A stretch of 64,000 nucleotides of DNA from Pedobacter nyackensis (GTDB taxonomy: Bacteria; Bacteroidota; Bacteroidia; Sphingobacteriales; Sphingobacteriaceae): the NCBI RefSeq assembly GCF_900176505.1, contig NZ_FWYB01000018.1:61744-125743 (forward strand), read 5' to 3'. Positions 31,969 through 40,693 of the stretch are shown here, piece by piece. The position numbers were made by a program, and so were the translations under genes. Position 1 is the stretch's first letter. Each line of letters begins with the position of its first letter. The notes under the pieces are model-generated. The model was not told the origin of the DNA and did not search any database. It saw only the letters and a program-made list of their open reading frames with translations.

Positions 31969-32895
31969 ATGAGATACAATAAGATAGTTCTGGCAGGAGG
32001 TAATGGTTACCTTGGACAAGTACTTGCAGATTATTACCGTAATCTGGCAACAGAAATTGTTATTCTAAGTCGTAAACCAGCATTGCCAAAAGGGAATGTT
32101 AAAACGATAGTTTGGAATGGAATCGATGAAGGAGAATGGAAGGATGCTTTAGAAGGATCTGATCTTTTGATTAATCTCTGTGGCAAGAATGTAAATTGCA
32201 GGTATACAGAAAAGAACAGGCAGGAGATTATATCTTCAAGGATAAATCCGACTTTGCTTTTGGGAAATGTAATAGCCAAGCTGGAAAGTCCACCGGAACT
32301 TTGGATAAACATAACTTCTGCAACTATTTATCGTCATGCAGAAGATCATCCTCAGGATGAAGAAACTGGTGAAATTGGCTATGGGTTTTCTATAAATGTT
32401 TGCCGCCAGTGGGAGCAAGCTTTCTTTGAAACAAATACCCCTCGCACAAGGAAAATAGCCTTACGTATGGGCATTGTGTTTGGAAGAAGTGACGGTGCTT
32501 TTCCGCGTTTACTTAACCTTGTGAAATTTGGTCTCGGTGGAAGGCAAGGGGATGGACAGCAATATGTATCCTGGATACATGAACAAGATGCAGCAAAATG
32601 TACGGAGTGGTTATTGGAGCACAAGGAACTTAGTGGTGTCATCAATTGTACAGCACCTGAAGCAGTCAAAAATACAAAGCTGATGAAATTAATTCGTACT
32701 TCGTATGGTGTTCCATTTGGGCTTCCATCTCCTGCATGGTTGCTTGAACTAGGGGCTGTATTTATTGGGACAGAAACTGAGCTTATTTTAAAAAGCCGAT
32801 GGGTTGAACCAAGGCATCTTACTGATTCTGGTTATTCTTTTATTTTTCCAAAAGTCGAACATGCAGTAAAGGATATTATAAGTTTAAGAATCTGA
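31969..32895 (+). CDS. TIGR01777-family NAD(P)-dependent epimerase/SDR-like protein
   Basis: Start at 31969, immediately after the previous stop, because the Rossmann motif VLAGGNGYLGQVL (GxxGxxG) starts there; 308 aa. Internal motifs LINLCGKNVNCRYTEKNR, INITSATIY, and the C-terminal DUF1731-like segment (LEHKELSGVINCTAPEAVKN, PAWLLELGAVFIGTETELILKS) define the family. Function is unsettled; related to YfcH. Confidence 0.9.
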   Translation: MRYNKIVLAGGNGYLGQVLADYYRNLATEIVILSRKPALPKGNVKTIVWNGIDEGEWKDALEGSDLLINLCGKNVNCRYTEKNRQEIISSRINPTLLLGNVIAKLESPPELWINITSATIYRHAEDHPQDEETGEIGYGFSINVCRQWEQAFFETNTPRTRKIALRMGIVFGRSDGAFPRLLNLVKFGLGGRQGDGQQYVSWIHEQDAAKCTEWLLEHKELSGVINCTAPEAVKNTKLMKLIRTSYGVPFGLPSPAWLLELGAVFIGTETELILKSRWVEPRHLTDSGYSFIFPKVEHAVKDIISLRI

Positions 32896-32955
32896 TACGG
32901 AAATGGATGGGAACTTTATTTTTTTTACATTGTTAATAATCATAAAAATTACGAC

Positions 32956-33384
32956 ATGGAAACTAAAAATAAAACGACCATTACAGTTGAAGCAGTAGTG
33001 AACGCCCCGGTTGATAAAGTTTGGGAATTCTGGACTAAACCTGAACATATTATCAAATGGAATAATGCCTCAGAAGATTGGCACACGCCTAAAGCAGAAA
33101 ATGATTTACGAGTTGGAGGAGCATTTTCATCTCGTATGGAAGCTAAAGATGGCAGCTTTGGGTTTGACTTTGGAGGCGTTTATGATGAAGTGAAAACCAA
33201 TGAACTGATTGCTTATACACTTGGTGATGATCGAAGGGTGAAAATATCTTTTGCAGCTGATGGGCAAACCACAAAGGTGACGGAGGTTTTTGAAGCCGAA
33301 GCTATTAATCCTGTTGAAATGCAACAGACCGGTTGGCAGGCCATTCTGGATAATTTTAAAAAATATGCGGAAAGCAATGCCTGA
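32956..33384 (+). CDS. SRPBCC/AHSA1-like protein
   Basis: 142 aa. START-like ligand-binding fold: ITVEAVVNAPVDKVWEFWTKPEHIIKWNNASEDWHTPKAENDLRVGGAFSSRMEAKDG is a classic AHSA1 N-terminal block, and QQTGWQAILDNFKKYAES the usual C-terminal helix. Probably binds a small hydrophobic ligand. The stop codon lies inside the stem of the terminator that follows. Confidence 0.9.
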   Translation: METKNKTTITVEAVVNAPVDKVWEFWTKPEHIIKWNNASEDWHTPKAENDLRVGGAFSSRMEAKDGSFGFDFGGVYDEVKTNELIAYTLGDDRRVKISFAADGQTTKVTEVFEAEAINPVEMQQTGWQAILDNFKKYAESNA

Positions 33385-33402
33385 TTTATAATCAGGCATT
33401 TT
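33376..33402 (+). terminator. Intrinsic terminator after the SRPBCC gene
   Basis: 11-bp perfect stem AATGCCTGATT / AATCAGGCATT, 3-nt loop, followed by TTAAAT. The upstream arm overlaps the last codons and TGA of the gene. Confidence 0.7.
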
Positions 33403-33404
33403 AA

Positions 33405-33429
33405 ATAAGCTGGTTAAATTCCAGCTTAT
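33405..33429 (+). terminator. Second hairpin following the SRPBCC terminator
   Basis: 9-bp perfect stem ATAAGCTGG / CCAGCTTAT with a 7-nt loop, immediately after the first hairpin. It may be a backup terminator insulating the downstream TonB receptor gene. Confidence 0.4.
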
Positions 33430-33456
33430 CGTATAATTTTAATACTTCTATCTTTA

Positions 33457-33487
33457 TTTGTATTAAATCTAAATAACTATATATTTG
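33457..33487 (+). promoter_or_regulatory. Promoter of the TonB receptor gene
   Basis: TTTG (33457-33460), 19-nt spacer, TATATTTG (33480-33487): a complete match to the Bacteroidota consensus, 17 nt before the ATG. Confidence 0.7.
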
Positions 33488-33503
33488 CGCAAAATATATA
33501 GTT
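33475..33503. promoter_or_regulatory. 12-bp inverted repeat over the TonB receptor -7 box
   Basis: AACTATATATTT-GCGCA-AAATATATAGTT: perfect 12-bp arms, 5-nt centre, covering the -7 element and transcription start. Candidate operator for an iron- or metal-responsive repressor; it does not match the classical Fur box by eye. Confidence 0.55.
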
Positions 33504-33504
33504 T

Positions 33505-35850
33505 ATGACCCTTAAAGATTTACGATTTTTTATTCTTGCTTTAATGATGTTCCTACCATGGAGCCTTTTTGCCCAAAGCGGTAAAGGAACCATAAGCGGA
33601 ACTGTAACCGACTCTCTCAAACAAAATATTGCTTTTACAAATATTCAGATCAGAAAGTTGAACATTAAAACAACTTCTGATAAAAATGGTAAATTTCTAT
33701 TAAAAGGGGTTCCGGCAGGCAATCACCTGATGCTTATTTCTATAACTGGTTACGAAAAGCAACAAAAAGAAGTATCGGTTGTAGCAAATGATACCTCTTA
33801 TATTGAGGTCGTGTTAAAAGATCAAAGTGCATTATCTGAGGTGATTGTTTCTGCCAGTAGGAGAGCTGAATCTTTAGCGCAAACACCATCTTCGGTAACT
33901 ATTCTTACCGCAAAAGAGATCAATACTCAATCTATTATAAGTCCCAATCTGGCAAATATATTGTCCTACAGTGTACCTGGCCTGGGTTCATCAACAAACC
34001 AAACCGGTAATTCCGGACAAACTTTAAGAGGGCGAAATGTCCTTGTCCTTATTGATGGTATTCCTCAATCTACACCACTTAGAGCAGGAGGAAGAGACAT
34101 CCGAAGTATCGATCCATCTGTGATTGAACGTGTAGAAGTAATCAAAGGTGCTACAGCTATCTATGGAAATGGAGCCGAAGGAGGTTTGATCAATTACATT
34201 ACTAAAAAAGGGAATGCAGGAAAGCAATTTGGAGGATATTCGCAAATTGGATTAACTGGTAATTTAGAAGGGGATAGTACAATAGGCTACCGCGCTGTAC
34301 AGCAATTTTATGGAAGAGCTAAAAAATTCGATTATGTAATTAGTGGAGCTTATGAGAAAACGGGTGTATACAGGGATGCAGAAGGTTTAGTAATCTCACC
34401 TGAGTATGGACTTGGCGAAACCCAGGCATATAACGGATTTGCAAAGCTAGGTTATGATATCTCTGCTAAACAACGATTGGAATTGATGTATAATTACTAT
34501 AGCTCACGTCAGGATTCACGTTATGTGACTAAAATTGGTGTGTATGGTCAGACTCCGGCAATTGGTGTTTATGGAAACAGGGTTGGTGTTGATGAAGGTA
34601 CCCGTTACAACCACAATTCAAATCTTCAATATACCAATCAGGAGATCTTCGGGAAAACAGATTTAACGGCTAATGTTTATTATCAGGATTTTTATACCAT
34701 TTATTCAAACTCAGCTTCATTCTTTGGAAGCGGACAATCAGCCATTACTTCTACTAAAAAGGGAGCCAGGTTAAATTTAAATACCCCATTCAAATTAACA
34801 TCTCAAGTGCCAATGCAGGTAAACTATGGATTGGACTTCATGAATGATAAAACCGCTCAGAACCTGGTTGATGGAAGAGAGTGGGTGCCAAAAATGAACA
34901 TGATTAATTTTGCACCTTATTTGCAGGCTACAGCAAACTTATTTACTGACCTGACCATTAAAGCAGGGTTAAGATCAGAAAATATCAATATTGATGTAAA
35001 GGACTTTAAGACATTAGCTACAGGCGCAAATGGTGCGGGTAGTATCGATGTAAAGGGAGGTAAATTAAATTATAATGCGTTTGTGTTCAATGCAGGAGCC
35101 AGGTATTCTAAATTCAAGGAATTCAACCCATTCATCAGTTATGCACAGTCTTTCTCTGTATTTGAACTGGGAAGAGTATTAAGAGCGGCTAAAAGTAACA
35201 CTTTGTCGCAATTGGAAACCAAACCTATTATTGTAGACAATTACGAAGCTGGTTTTAGTAGTTCATTGGGTAATTTGAATTTAAGTTTCGCATATTATTA
35301 CAGTACATCAAAATTAGGAGCTAATCTGTTGGAAGTTAATGGGGTTTATATTTCGCAAAGAATTCCTGAGCGCGTAGAAGGATTTGAAGTTCAGGCCGAC
35401 TATCAATTACTTCCGTCCTTAGCTATAGGGGGTAATTATGCTGAAGTAGGGGGTAAAGGTGACGTGGATAATGATGGGGAATTTGATGGAGATTTAGATG
35501 TTTATTTAAATACCACCCGTATTCCTCCTTCAAAAACCACTATTTATGCAAAGTACTCAGGTATTAAGAATTTACTGATAGATTTGAACTGGATGAAGAT
35601 TGGCAGCAGAGAACGTTTTGTTCCGAAAAAGGGTAAATATTTAATTGGTGAAGGTCCGGTAAAAGCATACGATTTGTTTAATTTGGCGGCTTCCTACCAG
35701 ATCATAAAGCCATTAAAGGTAAACCTTGGTATTGAAAATGTGCTTAATAGAACCTATTATCCAAGTATTTCACAGTTTTATGGAAGTGATATTAACTATG
35801 TTAGAGGAAACGGCCGCAGGTTCAATCTTGCACTTGGTTATTCCTTTTAA
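33505..35850 (+). CDS. TonB-dependent outer-membrane receptor (siderophore type)
   Basis: 781 aa. Signal peptide to ~residue 25 (LFAQ), carboxypeptidase-regulatory-like domain (~29-115), plug starting QTPSSVTILTAKEINTQS and including LRGRNVLVLIDGIPQ and RVEVIKGATAIYGNGAEGGLINYITKKG, then a 22-strand-type barrel with C-terminal LALGYSF. The 781-aa size and plug wording fit ferrichrome/FhuE-like siderophore receptors rather than SusC. A PepSY membrane protein follows 5 nt downstream, a common partner in iron uptake. Confidence 0.92.
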   Translation: MTLKDLRFFILALMMFLPWSLFAQSGKGTISGTVTDSLKQNIAFTNIQIRKLNIKTTSDKNGKFLLKGVPAGNHLMLISITGYEKQQKEVSVVANDTSYIEVVLKDQSALSEVIVSASRRAESLAQTPSSVTILTAKEINTQSIISPNLANILSYSVPGLGSSTNQTGNSGQTLRGRNVLVLIDGIPQSTPLRAGGRDIRSIDPSVIERVEVIKGATAIYGNGAEGGLINYITKKGNAGKQFGGYSQIGLTGNLEGDSTIGYRAVQQFYGRAKKFDYVISGAYEKTGVYRDAEGLVISPEYGLGETQAYNGFAKLGYDISAKQRLELMYNYYSSRQDSRYVTKIGVYGQTPAIGVYGNRVGVDEGTRYNHNSNLQYTNQEIFGKTDLTANVYYQDFYTIYSNSASFFGSGQSAITSTKKGARLNLNTPFKLTSQVPMQVNYGLDFMNDKTAQNLVDGREWVPKMNMINFAPYLQATANLFTDLTIKAGLRSENINIDVKDFKTLATGANGAGSIDVKGGKLNYNAFVFNAGARYSKFKEFNPFISYAQSFSVFELGRVLRAAKSNTLSQLETKPIIVDNYEAGFSSSLGNLNLSFAYYYSTSKLGANLLEVNGVYISQRIPERVEGFEVQADYQLLPSLAIGGNYAEVGGKGDVDNDGEFDGDLDVYLNTTRIPPSKTTIYAKYSGIKNLLIDLNWMKIGSRERFVPKKGKYLIGEGPVKAYDLFNLAASYQIIKPLKVNLGIENVLNRTYYPSISQFYGSDINYVRGNGRRFNLALGYSF

Positions 35851-35855
35851 TTAAA

Positions 35856-36992
35856 ATGATTAAAACATTTAAAAAAATAACGAGACAAATACATTTATGG
35901 CTGGGCTTAGGCACCGGCCTAGTTGTATTTGTCGTTGGTATTACAGGCTGTTTGTACGTTTTTGAAGAGGAGATCAGGGATTTTACCCAAAAGGATCGTT
36001 TGTATGTTCAAGCGCAAGAAAGGCCATTTATAGGTCTTGAAAGTATCCTCAGAAATTTTGAACAAATCACCTCTGGAGAAAAAATATCGGGGATCAGAAT
36101 TACAGAAAGAAAGCCAAATGCCACTGTACAGCTTTCTGCTAAAAAGGGTGTAGTATATTACTTTAATCCATATGATGGAAATCTGGTGTATAAGGGGGGG
36201 ACTGATTGGTTGGATACGGTAAAAGAAATCCATATGACCTTGCTGTTGGGTGAAACCGGTAAATTTATTCAGCGCTGGTCGATAGTTATTTTTGTAATCA
36301 TGCTAATCACGGGACTAGTGTTATGGTTTCCACGTCAGATGCGCATGCTCAGACAAGCCCTCACCATTAAATGGAGTGGATCCTTTAAAAGGGTCAACTA
36401 CGATTTGCATAATGTACTGGGTTTTTATTCCTCAGGAATTTTAATCGTTATCGCATTAACCGGATTGTTTTTTGCATTTAAAGAGGTTAAAACAGCTGCT
36501 GCGTTTTTTACCGGAACGAAACTTAGTGATGGGGAAAAACAGGTGTCGGTTAAACCTGCAGTAATTGATTCACTCCCGGTAAGATATGGCAATATGTACC
36601 GCAATATGTCGGTTAAGTATCCCGGTGCAGAATCAACAAGCATATCCATCAGGAAGAGCGGCGAGTTGCGTTTAAGGATGATCTATCCCTATGAATGGGC
36701 ACGCAATCAGAATACTTTTTATTTCGATGCAGCAACAGGTATGTTATTGCGGGCTAAATTTTATAAAGCCTATAATAAAGCCGATTTAGTTGAGGCCACA
36801 AATTATGATTTACATACTGGTAGGTTGTTTGGCCTTTTCGGAAAAATTATAGCCTGTATAGCTAGCTTGATCGCTGCAAGTCTCCCGGTAACAGGTTTTA
36901 TAATATGGCTTAAAAAGAAAAAAAAGAAGAAAGGGAAAAATAACCGTTCTTCCCGGAGTCTGGCATCTGTAGCGAAGAGCTACAGCGCCTAA
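35856..36992 (+). CDS. PepSY-associated transmembrane protein (possible ferric reductase-like partner)
   Basis: 378 aa. About four membrane helices: ~12-35 (LGLGTGLVVFVVGITGCLYVF), ~145-165, ~190-210 and ~335-355. HLWLGL at the start and YDLHNVLGFYSS with conserved His are standard for the PepSY_TM family. Such proteins accompany siderophore receptors and may reduce iron at the inner membrane. The C-terminus is odd: a Lys run (KKKKKKKGK) followed by residues encoded by a palindromic element, so the natural end may have been replaced. Confidence 0.88.
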   Translation: MIKTFKKITRQIHLWLGLGTGLVVFVVGITGCLYVFEEEIRDFTQKDRLYVQAQERPFIGLESILRNFEQITSGEKISGIRITERKPNATVQLSAKKGVVYYFNPYDGNLVYKGGTDWLDTVKEIHMTLLLGETGKFIQRWSIVIFVIMLITGLVLWFPRQMRMLRQALTIKWSGSFKRVNYDLHNVLGFYSSGILIVIALTGLFFAFKEVKTAAAFFTGTKLSDGEKQVSVKPAVIDSLPVRYGNMYRNMSVKYPGAESTSISIRKSGELRLRMIYPYEWARNQNTFYFDAATGMLLRAKFYKAYNKADLVEATNYDLHTGRLFGLFGKIIACIASLIAASLPVTGFIIWLKKKKKKKGKNNRSSRSLASVAKSYSA

Positions 36993-36999
36993 GGCCTCC
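36954..36999. repeat. REP-like imperfect palindrome at the 3' end of the PepSY gene
   Basis: Nested complementary blocks GGAG, GGC, CTGTAGC and then GCTACAG, GCC, CCTCC flank a GAAGA loop; the core CTGTAGC-GAAGA-GCTACAG (36967-36985) is perfect. The element encodes the last residues of the PepSY protein and its stop codon lies within the right half. Form and GC content resemble dispersed REP-type palindromes; no second copy was seen in the window. Confidence 0.45.
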
Positions 37000-37139
37000 T
37001 CAAAGAAGGTAATTTTTCTGCTCAAATAGCAACAGAAAATGAATTGGACCCGCTAATCATTAATCCGGAGAACCTAAAGGATATTAAGGTATTGGAAACA
37101 ATAAAAGAAGGGAAAACAGTTTTTAAAAGAAGCCTCTGA
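36993..37139 (+). pseudogene. Remnant of an amidohydrolase (YtcJ-like) C-terminus
   Basis: In frame directly after the PepSY stop codon, 48 codons remain open to a TGA at 37137. The reading includes LLKEGNFS and ends NLKDIKVLETIKEGKTVFKRSL, which resembles the conserved tail of amidohydrolase family 3 proteins (…DIKVxxTIKEGKxVY). There is no start codon and no N-terminal part, so it is a gene fragment left by deletion. The terminator of the original gene is still present at its stop. Confidence 0.5.
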
Positions 37140-37160
37140 ATTTCTATTCAGGGGCTTTTT
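37130..37160 (+). terminator. Intrinsic terminator after the amidohydrolase remnant
   Basis: 12-bp stem AAGCCTCTGAAT / ATTCAGGGGCTT with one G-T pair, TTCT loop, and a T5 tail. It probably terminates the receptor/PepSY transcript now. Confidence 0.8.
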
Positions 37161-37255
37161 GATTTTATAGTGTAGACGTTATTATAGCGGATTTTTAATA
37201 ACTTTAGGATATATTGGAGTAACCAATTGTTTAAATCACTAAAATAACTCATTAG

Positions 37256-37957
37256 ATGAACCGCTTTAATTCTTCGTTCCGTTTCCTGACTAAAATTTGT
37301 TTACTAGCCTGTTTTATTTCTTTGCCTGTTGCGCTTTCTGCTCAGGTTTATAATCCTAAAACATTTGAAAAGAACATTAAAGCATTTGACAAAAGAGATT
37401 TAATTGAAAATGTGCAACCAGGAGCCAATTTATTTGTAGGCAGTTCTTCTATCACCAACTGGAAGGATATTGCGACTTATTTCCCGGATGCTTATGTGAT
37501 TAACAGAGGTTTTGGAGGTTCGAAATTTGTAGACCTGCTATACTATGCAGATCGGGTGATTATGCCTTATAAGCCTGCCAAGATTTTTGTTTATGAAGGT
37601 GATAACGATATAGCCTCCGGTGTAGATACTGAAACATTGATCAAACAGGCTAAGGAACTAAGAAAAAAGATCGCAATAGCTTTTCCTGAAGTGCCTGTAG
37701 TTTTTATCTCAGTAAAACCAAGCGTATCCCGCTGGAACCTGAAAGATAAGTATGTGGAGTTTAATAAAGCGCTTAAAAAGTACACTAAGAAAGAAAAGTT
37801 AACTGATTTTGCAGATGTTTGGACTCCAATGATTGATGAAAATGGTGAAGTGTTTAAAGATGTCTTTTTAAAGGATAACCTGCATATGAAGCCTAATGGT
37901 TATCAGATATGGCAAAAATCATTACAGCCATTTGTGTTAAAAAACAAGAAAGTTTAA
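37256..37957 (+). CDS. SGNH/GDSL-family hydrolase, secreted
   Basis: 233 aa, signal peptide to ~residue 30 (ALSAQ). SGNH blocks: block I NLFVGSSSITNW (catalytic Ser), block II VINRGFGGSKF (Gly), block III YEGDNDI (Asn), block V DNLHMKPNGYQIW (Asp-x-x-His). Likely an esterase or acetylhydrolase acting in the periplasm, for example on acylated glycans or peptidoglycan. Monocistronic between two terminators. Confidence 0.9.
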   Translation: MNRFNSSFRFLTKICLLACFISLPVALSAQVYNPKTFEKNIKAFDKRDLIENVQPGANLFVGSSSITNWKDIATYFPDAYVINRGFGGSKFVDLLYYADRVIMPYKPAKIFVYEGDNDIASGVDTETLIKQAKELRKKIAIAFPEVPVVFISVKPSVSRWNLKDKYVEFNKALKKYTKKEKLTDFADVWTPMIDENGEVFKDVFLKDNLHMKPNGYQIWQKSLQPFVLKNKKV

Positions 37958-37991
37958 TTTATACGAATAGGGTGTATCATGATGTACACAT

Positions 37992-38027
37992 AAAAAAAGC
38001 TGTGTAATTATACGCAGCCTTTTTTTT
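37992..38027. terminator. Bidirectional terminator (A-tract, hairpin, T-tract)
   Basis: A7, then GCTGTGTA / TACGCAGC (8 bp, one G-T pair) with a 4-nt loop, then CT8. It serves both the SGNH gene and the convergent GtrA gene, whose stop codon overlaps its edge. Confidence 0.8.
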
Positions 38028-38457
38028 AATCCGGATTATTCATTTCCTGAACCTGTCTCTTTCTGAATACCCAATATTTTTGCAATACATAGTTGAAACC
38101 CAGGGAAACAATAATGTCGACCATAATCCTTGTAATCTTGTAATCAAGCTTTAACCAGGTAGTAAAAAGGTAAGTACCTGATGACTTTAAAGCGATGCTG
38201 CCTGCTACTACAAAAGCAAACTTCAGCAACTGAGTACCAACAGCCAATTCGCTGGCTTTATTCCCATTAAATGTCCAGTATCTGTTTAAGGAGAAATTAA
38301 GTATAGCACCAATAATACCGCCGATTGCGATCGAAATGGTGTAATGAATGTGCAGCAGTTCGGTGCACAAAATCATGACAACGTAATCAAGCATCCCTCC
38401 AGTAAACGCCGAAACCTGAGCTTTAGCAAATACAAAAACAGATTTCTTTTTACTCAT
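38026..38457 (-). CDS. GtrA-family membrane protein
   Basis: 143 aa with four predicted membrane helices and the GtrA signature (FAKAQVSAFTGGMLDYVVMILC ... NFSLNRYWTF ... GFNYVLQKYWVFR). GtrA-like proteins are linked to flipping or handling of polyprenyl-linked sugars. The start codon overlaps the stop codon of the CDP-alcohol transferase gene by one base, which points to translational coupling. Confidence 0.9.
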   Translation of the reverse strand: MSKKKSVFVFAKAQVSAFTGGMLDYVVMILCTELLHIHYTISIAIGGIIGAILNFSLNRYWTFNGNKASELAVGTQLLKFAFVVAGSIALKSSGTYLFTTWLKLDYKITRIMVDIIVSLGFNYVLQKYWVFRKRQVQEMNNPD

Positions 38458-39185
38458 TAAGCAGCGCTATTTTTAACCTTACGTTCCATATCATCCCTGA
38501 TATCCCCAAGTTTTAAAAGTTTTCGGGTGTCGATGATGTTGATGATGAAAAGGGTAATACATATGCCTGTAGCAAAATATTCTATCAGACCACCAAAGGC
38601 AACTTCTAAAACGAATATCAAGGCCAGTATAATTCTTATTTCGGTAGGACCAACCAGTCCTGAATCTATGCTGTAAATGTCAGTTATTTTGTATCTGAGT
38701 TGCGAAATGATCATGGCCCAGCCATAAAGCACTACAAACGCAAAGGCAATTAATTCATAAGCTTTTTGTGCGTATACCAGATAACCCAGGCCTATAAGTA
38801 CAGTGCTCACCCAGTCCATGATGATATCCAGTGAAAAACCATACCATTTACGGGGGGTATTGCGGTAATAGGCTATACGACCATCCAATGAATCTCCAAA
38901 CCAGTTAACTGCCAAACCGAAAACACCAAGTAAAAGATAATTTCTATCATTTTGGTAATTAGCCAGTATAAATCCTGCAAGAACCATCATCGAACCAAAG
39001 GTTCCGATATAGGTTAACATATCTGAAGTAATAGACTTAGGGATTCTTGTAACCAAAAAAGACAGCGTTTGCTGCTCTATCTTATGTAAAATATTAGTTC
39101 TCTTTCTGTCCTGAAATATTCTTTTTAAATCATCAGTACCGGCTGCTGCTGTCAAGGTTGCTTCTCTTAATTTGTTTTGTTCCAT
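38457..39185 (-). CDS. CDP-alcohol phosphatidyltransferase-family membrane enzyme
   Basis: About 242 aa from Met 39185, chosen since the longer frame would begin upstream of the promoter box. Multiple membrane helices. The active-site signature reads DSLDGRIAYY...GFSLDIIMD, i.e. D-x2-D-G-x2-A-x then G-x3-D-x3-D; the usual Arg after Ala is Tyr here. The family transfers phosphoalcohols from CDP-alcohols to make phospholipids or phosphoinositols. Coupled to gtrA. Confidence 0.85.
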   Translation of the reverse strand: MEQNKLREATLTAAAGTDDLKRIFQDRKRTNILHKIEQQTLSFLVTRIPKSITSDMLTYIGTFGSMMVLAGFILANYQNDRNYLLLGVFGLAVNWFGDSLDGRIAYYRNTPRKWYGFSLDIIMDWVSTVLIGLGYLVYAQKAYELIAFAFVVLYGWAMIISQLRYKITDIYSIDSGLVGPTEIRIILALIFVLEVAFGGLIEYFATGICITLFIINIIDTRKLLKLGDIRDDMERKVKNSAA

Positions 39186-39218
39186 TAAGGCTTCGTAGAT
39201 ATAATTAATCCTACTATG

Positions 39219-39226
39219 CAAAAGTA
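39219..39226 (-). promoter_or_regulatory. -7 box for the CDP-alcohol transferase/GtrA transcript
   Basis: TACTTTTG on the minus strand, matching TAnnTTTG, 33 nt upstream of the chosen start. A TTG lies 16 nt upstream. It suggests these genes have their own promoter besides any read-through from the phosphoesterase gene. Confidence 0.45.
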
Positions 39227-39288
39227 TAGAATTAAAACAATTCAATTCCGATTTTGTTGGAAAACAACCGTTCTGTGATAAAATTAGC

Positions 39289-40473
39289 TTAGGATTTTTT
39301 AAGTTTTATTACTGTAATTTCCGGCCAGATGCCTATTCGGCCCGAAAAACCAAGGAATCCGAAGCCTCTGTTAATGTTCAGGTACCTGCCATTTTCACTT
39401 GCTATACCTGCCCAATGTGCATATCTGTATTTAACCGGACTCCATTTAATACCAAAAGCTTCGATACCAAACTGCATACCATGGGTATGACCGGAAAGTG
39501 TGAGGTTTATTTTTGAAGGATGTTTTTTTACCTCAGCATCCCAATGGGTCGGGTCGTGAGAAAGCAGGATTTTAAAGTCATTTGGATTTACATCAGTCAA
39601 GGCTTTTTTAAGGTCGCCACGTTCTCCAAAGCCAATGCCCCAGTTTTCTACACCGGCAAGGACTATTTTTTCACCATCTTTATGCAGTTCTACGTGTTCA
39701 TCTAACATGAGCTTGAAACCCAAATCAGCATGGTGCAATTTTAATTGCTCCAGATTAGCCCTCTTATGGCTTTCAGTATCCCATTTAATATAGTCGCCAT
39801 AATCATGGTTTCCCAGGATAGAAAATTGCCCATATGGCGCTTTGATCTGCGAAAAATAACTAATCCAGGGTACTATTTCTTCAGCTTTATTGTTGACTAA
39901 ATCACCCGTAAAAACAAAAATGTCAGATTTTTGTGCCTTGATCAGGTCTATGCCTCTTTGAACACCTTTAGGGCTTTGAAAACTTCCTGCATGTACGTCG
40001 GATATCTGGGTGATCGTAAAGTCTTCAAAACTATCCGGAAGATTATCGAAATATAAAGTGTGTTTTATTACCCGATAAGCATATTTTCCTTTGATAATAC
40101 CATAAATAAAGATCAAGACTGTAAGTACAAAAAGGGACATGGCAAATTCAACCCAGTATACATTACGTGGTTTACCGGAAAATAAGCTATAGGTATCAGA
40201 AGGCAATAACATCACTACAAAAACGATTTCCGCCACAAAGAGAACAAGGAAAGCATGCGTTGCGATTTTAAAAAAGATATCCATGCCATTGTCGCGCATT
40301 CTCTGAATTGCATAAATAAGTGAGCCTGTTATGATGGCTATGAAAGTCCAGAATATCGGAGCTATAATTGGGCTGCTACTGAGCGTATGTATGCCCGACA
40401 GTACATAGGCGTTTAATAAAAAGAATAGGATGGTAACGACCACAAAGGGCAATAGGTTTATTTTTCGCTTCAT
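39289..40473 (-). CDS. Membrane-anchored metallophosphoesterase
   Basis: 394 aa. Three to four N-terminal membrane helices (residues ~8-135), then a calcineurin-like catalytic domain with all metal motifs: TQISDVHAG (D-x-H), FTGDLVNN (GD), LGNHDYGD (GNHD), LLSHDPTHWD (H), SGHTHGMQFG (GHxH). Resembles YkuE/YaeI-type phosphodiesterases that act on membrane lipids or cell-surface phosphoesters. Upstream of the CDP-alcohol transferase on the same strand. Confidence 0.92.
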   Translation of the reverse strand: MKRKINLLPFVVVTILFFLLNAYVLSGIHTLSSSPIIAPIFWTFIAIITGSLIYAIQRMRDNGMDIFFKIATHAFLVLFVAEIVFVVMLLPSDTYSLFSGKPRNVYWVEFAMSLFVLTVLIFIYGIIKGKYAYRVIKHTLYFDNLPDSFEDFTITQISDVHAGSFQSPKGVQRGIDLIKAQKSDIFVFTGDLVNNKAEEIVPWISYFSQIKAPYGQFSILGNHDYGDYIKWDTESHKRANLEQLKLHHADLGFKLMLDEHVELHKDGEKIVLAGVENWGIGFGERGDLKKALTDVNPNDFKILLSHDPTHWDAEVKKHPSKINLTLSGHTHGMQFGIEAFGIKWSPVKYRYAHWAGIASENGRYLNINRGFGFLGFSGRIGIWPEITVIKLKKS

Positions 40474-40693
40474 TTATCTTGAAATTACAGCTTTGATGGT
40501 AAAGTGTTTGCCGTGTTACAGTATATGACAATACTATGAAGTTATTACCATTGCTGATATAGTTGATGAAATTGTAAATATTCAATAATTATCAATGTCT
40601 TTATTTGTCTAGTTTTAGGTTTAAATAAATGGATGGATATCTTATTCAATCATGTTTATAGGCGTGTTTAATTAAATGTTTTACTCGAAAATA

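Noticed and set aside
33475..33503. Fur box at the siderophore receptor promoter
   Set aside because: The palindrome does not match the GATAATGATAATCATTATC consensus; listed only as a generic operator.
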